Assembly: GCF_008728515.1 (NCBI RefSeq)
Contig: NW_022161768.1
Coordinates: 62,001 to 126,000 of the forward strand
Direction: 5' to 3'
DNA length: 64,000 bases
Source: Papio anubis
Taxonomy: Eukaryota > Chordata > Mammalia > Primates > Cercopithecidae
Below the pieces are notes generated by a model. That model worked only from the letters and a program-made list of their open reading frames with translations. It was not told the origin of the DNA and did not search any database. This document shows, piece by piece, positions 23,491 through 36,319 of this stretch; within the stretch, counting starts at the first letter, position 1, and the number at the start of each line of letters is the position of its first letter. The position numbers were made by a program, and so were the translations under genes.

Positions 23491-26230
23491 CATAGAGCTA
23501 GAAAAAAACCTGACATTTACCTCCCAAATTTTTTTCAAACAGAATCATCTGTCTATGGAGAGAAAGAAGCATATACTCTTCATTATAAAGAGGTTTCCAT
23601 GTAAAATACTACATTTTTAGAAGACTGACATCTAAAGGGAGAAACTTCAATTATCTGAAAAAGTCAATGATTGCCTGGTGATGTCAACTAAATGAGCTTT
23701 ACTGTGTCAAGATTCTTACTGGTGAGTGTTGACAATGTCTGTGGGCATCTTATTCAGAAGAAATAGCTCCCTTCTCCCTCTTATCACTTAAACAGTTGGG
23801 TGATGACTCACAGAGTTTCTGCTCTTTCACTTGCTTAGAGTTGCTCAGTGTGTGTAGGAAGCATTAACTCACTAGCAGGTGAGCCACCTCAAACCTTTTT
23901 GGAAGTCAGCAGGGTATAAATCATAAATAAATATATTCCCCATGACTGTGCACATTACGCTTCCTGGAGGCCTCCAGAATCAATACTCACTGCTTGCCAG
24001 GGCCCAGGGGCCTCCCACAGCAATGCCCACGTCCTTCCTCATCCTTCCTCTTCCTTCTCCCTCCTCTTTCTCCTCCCCCCTCCCTCTTCCCCCGCTCTTC
24101 CTCCTTCTTTTCTTAAGTGATAGCCTAGTTGTAAAATCGATTCTTATATTTTCTGAAGAGAAATTTGGAGATTTATCACACATCCCAGGCCAGAATCTCT
24201 TTCACTTCTTTCATGTTGAGATTTTCACTGGATGACTGTTCCCCACTCCCTGCTTATCATCTTTCTTGCTCTCTGGGCAATGCATTTGGAACATTCTCTC
24301 CCTAGAACATTCCTATCACTGGACTAGGCACAGTGATATGGTGTTTGCCTTTATTTCACAGAACTTTGCAACTTATTGCTGCTTGTCACAAAAGATTAAA
24401 AAAAAATTCAAGATTTAGTGTTGAATAAGAGTTTCTTTGTTTTTAAGTGAATAGTAGATATCTATTTCAGATGGATTAACATTTTTTTAAACTCACCTCT
24501 GCATTTGAAAGGGTTGAGAAGAGACACTTGACATAACTTAGACAGGTCCTGAGAGTCCAGCATTATGTAGATAGGCTGGTGAGCGCCTATGAGCTATATG
24601 GAATGCTTATGCTGGGGGGGTGGGGGGCAGTTAGTGGATGAAGCTTCAGTTAGAGCTACTCTGAAAATTTTTAGTCTTTTATTTCCAACTGTCAGTATTT
24701 CCAAGATACATATTTTTTCAAATCAAAAACTATTTCTAAGTATGTCTTCATTTGGCCAAAATGAGTATCTTTAACATCATTTCAGAAGCCAAAAGAAAAT
24801 CAGCATGAAAACAGACCAGCCTCTGGCCAGGGTCCTCCAGCACCTCTGGGTCTTGTCTTTCAATAGAGGAATGGCTAGAAGTGTGACCCCTTCCCCAAGA
24901 CACTCTCCTGCCACTGATGAATCAACAGGTACTGACATGCAAGGGTGCCCTGATCCACAAGAGAGAGAGAGAAAAAAAAAAACACACATTGCAGACGAGC
25001 ATGCACAGTATAATTTTCATCTGTGTCAACAATTATATTTGTGTGTATATATAAATATGCAACACTTACGAAAAAAGTCTGAAAGAATACAAAACAAGCT
25101 GTTAATAGTGCAATTAGCCCTCAAAAAGTCATTGCTTGTTATTCTTTTTTCTTCTCCTGACTCCTCTATTTAAGAAATACAAGTGAGAGAACAATCTCAT
25201 TCACCAGGATCCTGGAGGCCTTTGAGTCCCTAGAAGCATTGGGTAAATAAGATCTAAAATATATCCACTTTGTGGGTAAAGTATCTTGGTTTTTGACAGT
25301 GTATTTCTAATAGTTAACATCATCACACCTGAGAAAGATATGTATTTTTTTTTCCAAATGACAAACAAAAGCTCTTGAAAAAAATTACACCTGCTTTTGT
25401 AACACCTTTTATTGCAATTTGTTTAATGTTTACAGTATGCTATGGAGATGCAAAGGGCCCTCTAGAAGATTGAGGTTGTTATCAAGAAAAACAAAAATCA
25501 GGACATCTTCACTTAGTCTTCAGCTGATAAAAACGTTGACAACAGTGGGAGAAACTCAAAACTCACACGTTTTGGCTTTCTTTATAAAGGGAAAGGCCAT
25601 AGATGAGTTTCTAAATTTAAACCTCTATCCCCAGAGATACCCTTGTAGTTGCTGATTCAGTTTCATCTCATGAATACACAGGGTCTTGGATATTATTCTG
25701 CATGGGTAGCCAAGATATCTGTTATATTCCTAGCTGTGTTTTTTATTTCTAGGTTGCCCTGGGACACTCTCTATATATCATTTTCCCTGAACAGAAACCA
25801 CTGTGAGAGTAAGTAGTAAGCACAACAGCATTTGTTAAATGCTCTTTGCTCTTCAAGGGCAAGATGTTGTCAAGTTTAGTAGAAAGGCAATTGAATGTAA
25901 AATGGGCTCATTGATTAAAGCTATACGACATAGCATGTATATGTGATGATAGGAAACGCATCATGAGACATATCAACAAATCATGTTGCTGAATTGTTAA
26001 CACAAAATTCAATACCATAAAACTCTGCTGACTGATTTCCAGTTGACAACTTGCTTCATGAAGCCAGCAGGCTACCAGTATGTCTATACTTTTGGCTGTG
26101 ACTATTTGAATTGTGGGCCTACCAAGAATTCTGCTGTGTTTGTGCAATTGCAATTGCTGTATATGGCACCTGTATATTGCAATTGTAATTGCTATTGAAA
26201 TCACATAATTGAAGTAGATATTCAACACAC
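23491..26230. other. 2.7 kb of intron 1 without recognised genes
   Basis: Apart from the pyrimidine tract listed separately, I see no Alu, L1 or LTR. G runs at about 24605-24625 (two blocks only) are too few for a quadruplex. A short CA-type region lies near 24975. No exon-like segment is seen. Confidence 0.4.
24025..24116 (+). repeat. polypyrimidine (C/T) tract
   Basis: About 90 bases almost entirely C and T (ctcctctttctcctcccccc and neighbours). Such tracts can adopt triplex structure. On the minus, sense strand of SHC4 it is a purine tract. Confidence 0.85.
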
Positions 26231-26232
26231 TG

Positions 26233-26541
26233 GGTTGGGCGCCGTGGCTCACGCCTGTAATCACAACACTTTGGGAGGCCGACACAGGAGAATCACTTGA
26301 GCCCTGGAGTTTGAGACCAGCCTAGGCAACATAGCAAGGCCCAGTCTCTACAAAAATTTTAAAAATTAGCCAAGCCTGGTGGTGTGTGCCTGGAGTTCCA
26401 GCTACTTGGGAGGCTTAGGTGGGAGGATGGCTTGAGCCCGAGAGGTTGAGGCTGCAGTGAGCCGTGACTGTACCACTGTATCCCAGCCTGGGCGACAGAG
26501 CAAGAACTTGTCTCAGAAAAGAAACACACACACACACACAG
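26233..26541 (+). mobile_element. AluJ-like, forward, with (CA)n tail
   Basis: Old Alu: ggcgccgtggctcacgcctg, gaccagcctaggcaacatag, ggttgaggctgcagtgagcc. The 3' end has evolved into a CA microsatellite (26525-26541). Confidence 0.9.
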
Positions 26542-26544
26542 ATA

Positions 26545-27029
26545 ACATATGAGTGTGGATTTGGATAAGGTAGCCATTCTATAAAAATAAGTCAACAGCT
26601 TTGGCAAAACTTAGGAAAGCAAGTTGCTTTTAAAAATAGTATTAAATTAAAAGTAGATAAGACTATTTTAAAAGACATATTTAAAAAATGAAACTGCTTC
26701 TGTAGTTTCAGATTGCTTTGAAGATGTCTCTAACTGCTCATCTCACTTTAAAGAAACTGAAAGGAGGAATGTGGATTAGGCACTAAGGTCAGAATTTATG
26801 CAAGAAGGATGAAAAGGGATGTGAATCATTGTATCTATAAAATTCAGAGAAAGAGCCTTGACCCTACAACACAAACGCACATTTATGTACGTTTAATTTA
26901 AGGGTCAAAAGTATATATGTAACATTTTTATTTTCCTTCTACAACGACAAGTCTCAATAGTATCAGAGAAGACGTCTTCTACTATATAATATTAAGAAAC
27001 ACTCCATTCACCACCTAAAATCTCTTTGC
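26545..27029. other. intronic, no gene recognised
   Basis: A/T-rich sequence with nothing assignable. Confidence 0.4.
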
Positions 27030-27668
27030 CTTAACAGGATGGTTGTTAGATAAGTGTCTCCAACTGCTTGGCTTGACCAAAAAAGTGTACACCAGCCCAG
27101 ATGTTCTCCCTAACTCTGCCTGCCTGCTGGTCACCTCCCTCTCATCTAGATAACTCTGCCATCTCGAACTCAACATGTTGGGAATGGAGCCTCACCTGTT
27201 CCCTCTCAACACGGCTTGTCCTGTAGTCCTGTGTCTTCCACTGGCATCTCTCCCATCCCATCCTAGGCCATGCATCTCCAAGTTTTAGGCAGGCTGGACT
27301 GAATTCTACCCTCTCCCGTTACCCTCTTCATCAAATTATTCTTCCACAATATCGCTATCTCTTATGTCATTATCTCTATCAAGACCCTGATACACACACT
27401 TCCCATCTTGACTATTGCTGTAATCTCCTCTTAATGGGCTTCTCCACCTCCAGGCACTTCGTTCACCAGTGCAAATCCTCATGCCTCTGCTCAGACACCT
27501 AAACTTCTTAGGCTGATACTTAAGACTTGTTATAATCTGACTCAAATCTCAGCATTATTATCCACCATTCTTTGCCAAGCAACCTTTACTCTGGCTCAAC
27601 TAAAATTGGTGACCTCCCTTGTGGATAGCCTATAGTTCCTTATCTATGTTCCTCACTTAGAATACTTT
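27030..27668 (+). repeat. L2 LINE, left part
   Basis: gactattgctgtaatctcct, cagcattattatccaccatt, cctatagttccttatctatg are L2-like. The element appears to resume at 28290 beyond an A/T block. Confidence 0.65.
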
Positions 27669-27669
27669 C

Positions 27670-28268
27670 AAAAAATTATGTATATGTAAATTTTTTGATA
27701 TTATAATTTTATAATTATAAATATGAATTATATAATATATAATATATATTACATATAATTATTATATAATTATATATTACATATAATTTTATAATGTATA
27801 TAAATTATAAATTATACATATAATTTATATAATATATTAATATGCAGATTTATATTATGTATAATTTTAATATATAAAATATAAAATAGGTTAAATATGA
27901 AATAATATGTAACATAATATGTTAACAATATTAATATTCTGATATTAATATTGAAATATTTATTAATAATAAATAATATAAATATAATGAATATAAAAAT
28001 ACAATGTATTTATTAACATATGATAAATATATATTAAACATAATTTATATATAATATATTAGATATATAATTATATAATATGTTTATTTTATATTATATA
28101 ATTTTATGTATATTACTTTCTATTATATAATTGTACTTATTTTTTATATATTTATATTATATATTTACTTTATATTATATAATTATATTTGTTTATATTA
28201 TTATATATAAAATTTATATATTAAATTTCATATGTATTTTAGATAATATATAAAATTATATGTATATA
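27670..28268. repeat. 600-bp nearly pure A/T block
   Basis: Almost every base is A or T. The text is made of tata, aatatataa and ttataattata motifs with many short self-complementary stretches. It is not a simple single-unit microsatellite. It splits an L2 element. Confidence 0.95.
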
Positions 28269-28289
28269 TTCCCTATGGTTAAATTTCTA

Positions 28290-28475
28290 ACCGATCACTA
28301 GGGACCATCTCAGAGGCCATCTCCCTAGGAAGCTTTCCTTGACTACTCAGCTAGAAGACATCTCTACCAGATAGAAGACATATCTACTTCATCACACTGA
28401 TGTATCTGACTGTTTTCTATAGGCGTATATCATTTTCCACTTTGTATTATGATTATTGATCTCCTAGTTTCAAAT
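28290..28475 (+). repeat. L2 LINE, right part
   Basis: aggaagctttccttgactac, then ctagaagacatctctaccag, then gtattatgattattgatctc follow the L2 3' consensus order. Confidence 0.65.
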
Positions 28476-28899
28476 GAAAGCTACAACAGCAGAGTTTCCC
28501 AATCTGTGTGTCACAGAATATTAGCTCCATAAGAAACTGATCAAATAAGTTTAAAAATGCTGCATACTAGAGCCCACACCTTAGAAACTGCAGTGGGGAT
28601 GGAGGAAAATGGGAGTGTGTGAGGAATGTGCTAAGGGTGGAATTGACAGTTCATGATAAAAGGAGGCTGCGTGTGGCAAGACAGGGTGAGTGGTCTCGAA
28701 TGGCTCCCAGACTTCTGACAACAGGGAGGCACTAGTCACTGAGTGGGCGGAGGTGACAGTAGAGGTGTGGGATATCCAATGGTGTGCTTGGGTTGTGATG
28801 GTTGGCGTTAATATCCTGGAGGAGGGTAGGAGTAGGAAGACAAAAGACCAAGCCCTGTGGTTCTTTCTCAGTTTTCATCTTCCTTGAACCCTCCATGGG
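28476..28899. other. intronic, possible DNA-transposon end
   Basis: gcagagtttcccaatctgtg at about 28490 looks like the terminal end of a hAT-type element, similar to the one near 870. The family is not named. No gene. Confidence 0.35.
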
Positions 28900-29905
28900 T
28901 TTTGACATGGTTTTGACCAATCTCTCTCCTGGAAATTCTCTCCACCCTCTCCCTAGGTGACCTGTCTTCTCTCCATCCTGCTCCTCATACTGCCCATTCC
29001 CTTCCTCCCTTTCCATAGAACACCTAAATCCTAAATCCTGCTCTACCCTCTCCTTGTGGCAGCCTTGTACATTCCACAGGCCTTGATGACAACAACAACA
29101 AAAATAATTTCTCCCCAATCCTAACTATTCTATTTTTTGCTGGAGATTTCCACCTGGATGCTTTGGGTTCACCTTGAACACAGCAGGTGCACAATGGGAT
29201 TCATCCCCAGCCCCATCCATCCTGCCCCCTCACTTTCCTGCCTGTGACCCATTTCTGAAGGGGTGAGAAGCTGGTAGCTTCTTCCTCCTTTAGGTGTCCC
29301 ATCTTTCCCCTCTCTTCCTAGTGCCACTGCCTTTGTTACCACTCTGTTTTTCTTCTGGTTGCCTTTCTCCAGGCCCCTCCTCTTGCATCCTCTCTGAGCA
29401 TTGCAGCCCATGTAAACTTCCTAAAGCATATCTCTGCGTTTCTCATTCCCCCCTTAAAAAAAATATCCAGTGGCTTTATGTTGAAAACCCAGCTTTTCAG
29501 GTACTATACAACCTTGTTGTATCAGTCCATCTTATTTTCCCTCTGATTTCCTACATATGCCTCTTGCACTCTTCAACCAAGTCAAACCGCTCACTGCTCC
29601 CCAAATACATCCTCCACTTTCCCACCTCCATGCCTTCACTTTGCCTAGGGTCTCTCTCCATCTCAGCCTATGGAAACGCTACCCATTTCTTAAAACTCAG
29701 GTAAGATACCTCTTCCTCCATGAAACTTTCTCTAATCATCTCAAGTGGAAAGTGTGCCCTTTCTTCTCTGAACTCCCATAATCCTTCATTGGTATCACGT
29801 TGGTTTCATTTATTGTAACCTAACATTTATTACAGTAATTTATGTGGACATCCTTGCTTTACTTTCCTACTACACTTCCTTATGCAAGAATTATGTCTCA
29901 TTCAC
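28900..29905 (+). repeat. L2 LINE
   Basis: Long L2 stretch: gctggagatttccacctgga, cctaaagcatatctctgcgt, tccagtggctttatgttgaa, and further to atgaaactttctctaatcat. It is decayed, and the open frames inside are incidental. Confidence 0.65.
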
Positions 29906-29907
29906 AT

Positions 29908-30005
29908 AATGTAGTGGAAAGAGCACTGGCTCGGGAGTAAGGAGATGTGAAATTTAGTCTTTGCTCTGCTGCCGATGAGCCCTGTGACCTTGGAGAGCTT
30001 AACTC
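29908..30005 (+). repeat. MIR SINE fragment
   Basis: gtagtggaaagagcactggc, then cctgtgaccttggagagctt. Confidence 0.7.
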
Positions 30006-30437
30006 ACCATGAAACAGAACTTTGTAGTCTAATGTATCAGATGAGTTCTGAGTCCAGGGTTAAAGGAACCAAGCTGAGAGGGACGTGGGAGGGACAGTGG
30101 CATTTCAAGGAGCCAGGGTTGGCATTAGGTTAAAAAAAATTAAGTTTGAATTATGCATTTCACCACTTCCCAATAAATGATTCATCTATATAATAAATTA
30201 TTCTCTGATGATATTGAGAGTAAAAATCCAATTTCTGGGGTTATCCTTAAAGCACATGGGTTTTTCAAATCTCCTGCCTTCTGGAATGTCAACCCCTCTA
30301 ACTAGAGGAAGTTTTCAACCCCAAGACAGGCTCTGCTCTTAAAATTTACTTGTAAATTAGTTGTTAAAAATCTTAATGCATTTCCCTGTGGAAATGAAGG
30401 TACTGGTAACAGTAGGATACCATGATTAAGATACAAA
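30006..30437. other. intronic, no gene recognised
   Basis: Nothing assignable. Confidence 0.4.
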
Positions 30438-31423
30438 GCTATTTGCACAGCAAAAGAAACTATCAACAGAGTAAACAGACAACCTACAGAAAGGGGGAAA
30501 AGTTTTACAAACTATGCATCCAACGAAGGTCTAGTACTCACCATCTATAAGGAACTTAAATTTACAAGAAAAAAACAAACCCATTAAAAAGTGGGGACAA
30601 GACATACATGAACAGACACTTCTCAAAAGAAGACATCCATGTGGCCAACCATCATATGAAAAAGTCTCAACATCACTGATCATTAGAGCGATGCAAACCA
30701 AAACCACATGCCATCTCACACCAATCAGAATGGTTATTAAAATATCAAAAAATAACAGATGCTGGTGAGATTGTGGAGAAAAGGGAATGCTTATACACTG
30801 TTGGTGGGAGTGTAAATTAGTTCAACCATTGTGGAAGACAGTGTGGCGATTCCTCAAGATCTAAAGACAGAAATACCATTCAACCCAGCAATCTTATTAC
30901 TGGGTATATACCCAAAGGAATATAAATCATTTTATTATAAAGACACATGCGTGTGTATGTTCACTGCAGCACTATTCACAATAGCAAAGACATGGAATCA
31001 ACCTAAATGACCATCAGTGATAGACTGGATAAAGAAAATGTGGTACATATATACCGTGGAATACTATGCAGCCATAAAAAAGAATGAGATCATGCCCTTT
31101 GCAGGGACATGGATGGAACTGGAGGCCATTATCCTTAGCAAACTAATGCAGGAACAGAAAACCAAATACTGCATGTTCTCACTTACAAGTGGGAGCTACA
31201 TGATGAGAACACATGGACATATAGAGGGGAACAACACACACTGGGGCCTATCAGAGGGTGGAGGATGAGAGGAGAGAGAAGATTAGGAAAAATAACTAAT
31301 GGCTACCAGGTTTAATACCTGTGTGATGAGATAATCTGTACAACAAATCCCCATGATGCAAGTTTACCTATGTAACATGTACCCCTGAACTTAAAATAAA
31401 AGTTGAAAAAAAAAAAAAAAAAA
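30438..31423 (+). mobile_element. L1P LINE-1, 5'-truncated, with poly-A
   Basis: A roughly 990-bp 3' part of a primate L1: gtaaacagacaacctacaga, ggccaaccatcatatgaaaa, atgcagccataaaaaagaat, atgtaacatgtacccctgaa, then poly-A at about 31405-31423. It is less decayed than the L1M copies. ORF2 has stops. Confidence 0.93.
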
Positions 31424-32090
31424 CACTGTGTAAAGCAAACTACAACAGTGGAGTTGACATGTTGGACTCCCATTTCAATACTGACGCTTGCTACTTACAA
31501 GCATCAAGGCCAGATAATGGACCTCTCTTGGTGTCAGTTTCCTCCCCATCCACCCACTCCACAGGGTCATTGTGAGGTAATTGATGCAAGCTTCCTGCAA
31601 CATACACAGAGCTCAACAAATCATAGCTATTATGTTAATGAGAATGTGATGTTGTGTTCCTATATTTCCAAACAAATGCTAATAAAATCTCATATTTCCA
31701 TCCCCCTCCACAGAAAAAGAAACTAAGCTAGCCTGTCAATGCCATTTAGCCCGAGCGCCCCTGGGTTAAGGTAGAATCTGTCCTAATGTGGACATTCTTG
31801 ATATGCGAGTTGCTCATAGCAACATATGGCTCATGTGGTCCACGTTCATCCCATGACCTGAGATCCTGATATGGAAGCCACAGGAGTACTGTTTGGGTGG
31901 AAAGTGGCGTGAACTACAATTTTTAGAGAATCTGTAGATTTTAAAGAGGGGAAAGAAGAAAATGAGAACATTTAGAAGTGGCTTAGATTAGATTTACAGG
32001 AACCACTGAGCAGTTGTTTATTTTTCCATTTAATATTGCCTCCTAATCTACATCCCTGGTTCATACACTTCATCCCACTGGCTCAAGGTT
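31424..32090. other. intronic, no gene recognised
   Basis: A MIR-like piece may be present near 31450-31640 (cagtttcctccccatccacc). Otherwise nothing. Confidence 0.35.
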
Positions 32091-32092
32091 TC

Positions 32093-32309
32093 TCAGCATC
32101 AGCACTTTTGACGCGTTGGGCCTCACAATTCTGTGTTCTGGGAGCTGCCCTGGGCCTTGCAGGCTGTTTAGCTGCATCCTGCCCTCCAGCCACTAAAGGC
32201 CAGTAGCACTCACCTCCCCTCCCAGTTATGACAATCAAAAACGTCTCCAGACATTACCAAATGTCCCTTGCGTGGCAAAATAATTCCCAGTTGAGAACCA
32301 TTGCTCTGA
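32093..32309 (-). mobile_element. MER20 hAT-Charlie element
   Basis: Reverse-orientation MER20 of about the usual 219-bp length: ttctcagcatcagcactttt, gttatgacaatcaaaaacgt, ctccagacattaccaaatgt and the end cagttgagaaccattgctct. A second copy lies at 61560-61790. Confidence 0.8.
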
Positions 32310-32324
32310 CTGGACTCAGCAGAC

Positions 32325-32503
32325 GTTCCCAAATCTTCTCTGCTGCAGAATCACATAAGGAGTTTGCCAAAAATGCAGGTTTCTGGGCCCCAGCCTCAGA
32401 CATTCTGGTCCAATAAGTCCAAGATGGGGACTGGGAATCTGCATTTTTAACAAGCATTTTTAACTGCTACAGGTGGTCCTCAGCAAACTTTGGGAAACGT
32501 TAC
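32325..32503 (+). mobile_element. MER5A-type hAT-Charlie element
   Basis: ttctctgctgcagaatcaca, ttctgggccccagcctcaga, and gcatttttaacaagcatttt. Nearly complete and next to the MER20. Confidence 0.75.
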
Positions 32504-33829
32504 AATAAAGAGTCAGTGAAGTAAATAAACATCTTTCCAAAATGCAGATGCTTTTCGCTGTGCTGCACCGGAGGAGCAGGGGACTAGCGGATAAACATTA
32601 GGCAGCTTTAGAGAAGGCAGGCAGGCCCTCCCTGGTGAGCAGCACAAGGCAAGACTTAGGGAAGAAAGCTCTGCCAGGGTGGCGCTGCTGGCCAGGAGAA
32701 AGTATGCCAAAGGAATGCGGGGAAATGCCAAAACCAAGTTTAGTCTATCCTGAGTTTTTGGCCCAGAGGCACCCCTAGGTTACTGAAAATCCATTCTCGT
32801 CCTTCCACTTGGGACCTACTATGAGACAGGCTCTGTGCTAAGCTTTTTACATACAGTTTGTCATTTTATCCGCTCCCTAACTATGAGAAGGCTTATCAAG
32901 TTTTAGTTACATTTCTCTGGGAAATTTCATATCTCAAAGAACTGATGTACAAATTAACTCTTCACCCACAATCTCTTCATGAAACAGGAACAGCCTGTAC
33001 TAATCCTAGAGTTCTACTACCCTTAAAAACTCTTTGTAACATTGTTAAATGAGAAAAAGCTCCTGAGCTGAGAAGGCAGGATCCCTGTCTTGGGTCTCAC
33101 GCAGCCCCCAGTACTCTTTGTCCCTTTGCATAAAAGAAAGACGTCCCAGTATGTTTACCCAGGAAGAAGACATTCTCAGCTTCCTTCCCACATATTCTGA
33201 GTGGACAATGAAAGACAAAGGGGCTAGAAATGTCTTCACATTCCATTGCCACTGGTGGGTGTGCAAACCTAGCCACCTTCAGATACAGATGCATGATGTA
33301 AGTGAGTGAAGCTGGGTAGGGAGGGTGGGGCAGCCTGTATGCATCATTTAGATCACCCTCCTGGTGATGGAACTGTCATATTGGGATCCAGGCTTGGTTC
33401 GGTCCCTCCATATGATAACACTGTATTGGCTTCAGAGTAATATGAACGTGGAAATGAGAGGAAGCCATATTGGGGAAATGACCGTAAGGTCATTAAGGTT
33501 GCAGCAAATGAATGAAATGGGAGCCAGTCCACGCATGTGGTAACAAGTCCTGGCCCAACATGAACCCACAGCCATCCACAGGGACCTCCTTAATCAAAAG
33601 GTTGAAACTGGCCAAGCCAGTGCTCTTTGGGCTCCTTGCCACTCTTCTATGCTCCCTCTTTTCTTCTCACTGCTATTTTAAGACAATTTTCCTATTAGAA
33701 AGAAGTTTTTGTAATTATCTTTCTAAAAAGCACACCCAGCATTTTAATCATGTAGAGGCATTTGGTGTAGCACATTTAGTTCAGAGAGTGGGGGAAGATG
33801 AAGCAAGATGGAGGTAGAAAATACAGTGC
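32504..33829. other. intronic, mostly unassigned
   Basis: A reverse MIR-like segment is likely near 32805-32900 (tatgagacaggctctgtgct). The remainder has no repeat or exon signature that I can name. Confidence 0.4.
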
Positions 33830-33985
33830 TGTACACAGAACTAGGAACTCTTGTCTGGGTTCCACCACTGATAGATGTGTGGCTGGGGGCAAGTCACTTC
33901 ACATGTCTGAGCCTTAGTTTCCTCAGCTGCAAAATGAAGTGTGTGGACTCACTGATCTCTAAGACTCTTCCTTGCAGTTAAGGCT
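33830..33985 (+). repeat. MIR SINE
   Basis: gtctgggttccaccactgat, gcaagtcacttcacatgtct, ccttagtttcctcagctgca. Confidence 0.82.
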
Positions 33986-34926
33986 CTAGTGTAGAGGGGC
34001 ATGGAAGGACTGGACCAATCAAGGGATATGTGAAGGTCTAGAGAGAACAGGGGAATGGGTCAAACCTGCCAGGTTTTCTCTAAGTTCTAGCAGAATCTAC
34101 TTCCACATCTACTCCAAGAAAGACATAGGAAGGAAAATATAATACCCTCAAAGCCAAGGCATCAGTTTTAGCTGGAATTGTTTCCTTCCATCCATACTAC
34201 CTCCTTCTCAACCACCAATAACTTAGAAAAGAAGGAAATTTACAGAGGCAGAAAGCCATTTCCCTTCACTGTGGGTACCTGAGTGACCCAGCTCTGGCTT
34301 CATTGTGTAAACCATGGGACTGTCTTTCCAGGAGTCTCCTGGAGTTACAAATCTCCCTCTTTCAAGGTTAGAGTTACCAGGCTATGTGTGTGGCAAGGCC
34401 TTTTTTACTTGGCTCTTTTGTCCAGAGAAAATAGAGAAGGCTTAATTTCTGTCGCTTCTGCAGTCCTCCTGTTGGACACCAAGTCCAGTCAGACCTAACT
34501 GGCCAGACACATGAGGAATGAATGCCATGTTCCCACAATCCCATCCACTATCACTCACCTCTTCCAACCCTGGCCTGCCCCCGAGCTAGCCCACGCTTCA
34601 CCCCTCCCTGGAATCCTACTCTTGGATGCTGTTCTACCGCCCTCCATCTCTCTGAAACTTACTGCCTCCACCCATGCCAGTATAACACCCTCCTTTCTGC
34701 CTTACTGGTGAAGCCAGCTCAGTGTTAGCAAGAGGGTGCTAAAATAGAATTGAATGCATCCCTGAAGGACATTCTTTCTCTTCTCTGCTAACACAAAGCA
34801 GATAAACATTATTTCCTCAAGGTAACTCTTTCTAACCAAAAGAGATCCTAATAGTAAGGGGGTTCAAACAGGCAGGAAAAAATACCTGGAGCCTCAGGAT
34901 TTTAAGCAGCATTTGTTCAAACTTCT
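33986..34926. other. intronic, no gene recognised
   Basis: A C/T-rich piece at about 34530-34700 could be L2-derived. No exon signature. Confidence 0.35.
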
Positions 34927-35247
34927 TCTTCTTCTTCTTCTTTTCTTTTTTTTTTTTTTTTCTTTGAGACAGAGTCTCGCTTTCTTGACCAAGCTGGAGT
35001 GTAGTGGCACGATCTCAGCTCACTACAACCTCCACTTCCCAGGTTCAAGCAAACTTCCCACCTCAGCCTCCCAAGTAGCTGGGAGTGCAGGTGCATGTAA
35101 ACATGCTCGGCTAATTTGTGTATTTCTAGTAGAGAGGAGGTTTCACCATGTTGGCCAGGCTGGTCTCGAACTCCTGACCTCAAGTGATCTGCATGCCTCG
35201 GCCTCCCTAAGTGCTGGGATTACAGGCGTGAGCCACCGTGCCTGGCG
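34927..35247 (-). mobile_element. AluS-like, reverse, with (CTT)n head
   Basis: A (CTT)n run and poly-T are followed by a reverse Alu (gagacagagtctcgctttct ... gtgagccaccgtgcctggc). aaacttctt occurs on both sides and is a likely short target site duplication. Confidence 0.9.
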
Positions 35248-35261
35248 GAAACTTCTTTCTT

Positions 35262-35345
35262 CTTTTAAATATGAGAAAATGAGGCCCACAGAGGTGAAGT
35301 GACTCACCCAAAGTCACACAACTTAGTGTCAGAGCCCTTACTTTA
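35262..35345 (-). repeat. MIR SINE fragment, reverse
   Basis: atatgagaaaatgaggccca, then gtgactcacccaaagtcaca. Confidence 0.75.
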
Positions 35346-35650
35346 ATACAAGTCTTCAAATTCCTAGACCTGTCATCTCCTATGGAAAAGCTACTTGAGG
35401 TAGACATAACATTTGGTACTGTGGACTACATCTAGTCTAGACAATAGATGATTGATAATACTAGTTTACTGGCTCAGTGATAAGAAACCTTAGACAGGAG
35501 AAGATGGATGGTAAGAGTATACTGTGGGATTTACAAAGGAAGTAAAGAAAATCTTTCAACACAAATTTCTATTTGCACACAAAGATGATGAGCTTGATAC
35601 CCAAGAAGGCCTATGTGAGCAAACACATTGCAATAAATGTTCTTGGGGAC

Positions 35651-36117
35651 TGTTTTGGGTTGAATTTTGTCCACCAAAAAAGATACGTCCAAGTCTTAAC
35701 CCTCAGAACCTGAGAGCGTGACCTTCTTTGGAAAGAGGGTCTTTGCAAATGTCATCAAGTGAAGATGAGATTAATCTAGATGAGAGTGAGTCCTAATCCA
35801 ATGACTGATGTTCTTATAAAAAAGAGGGAAATTTGGCCATGGACACACAGAGAGAATGCATGTGAAGACAGAGGCAGAGACTGGAGTGATGCACCTACAA
35901 GCCAAGGAGCACCAAGAATTGCTGGCAATTACCAAAAGCTAGAAGAGACAAGAAAGAGCTCTAAGAATCCCCCCCTAGAGCTTTTAGAGACAGAGTGACT
36001 TGGCTGATATCTTGATTTCAGACGTCTAGCCTCAAGAACTGTGAGAGAATTGATTTCTATAGTAGTAAGCCACCCAGTTTGTGGTACTTGTTACAGAAGC
36101 CCTAGGAAACCAATACA
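35651..36117 (+). mobile_element. MLT1-type MaLR LTR, nearly full length
   Basis: tgttttgggttgaattttgt start, gaccttctttggaaagaggg, atggacacacagagagaatg, then ttctatagtagtaagccacc and the end gaaaccaataca. Clear LTR ends in forward orientation. Confidence 0.85.
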
Positions 36118-36319
36118 ATCTAGGAAACAGTTGGCTGGGCTGGGCTGAAGTGAAGAGACTGAAATCACTCACATGGATATGACAAGGCAAGTTCCGTGGG
36201 CTGGTGCTATGATGAGGCTATCCTGCACAGTGTGGCCTTTCATCTATGTTACTCCATTCCCATACTTCAGAGATTGCCCGTCCTGCTTGGAGTCAAGTGA
36301 GAGGTTGGGAAGAGGAGAA

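Noticed and set aside
24600..24630. G-rich spot considered as a G-quadruplex
   Set aside because: Only two long G runs are present; four are needed.
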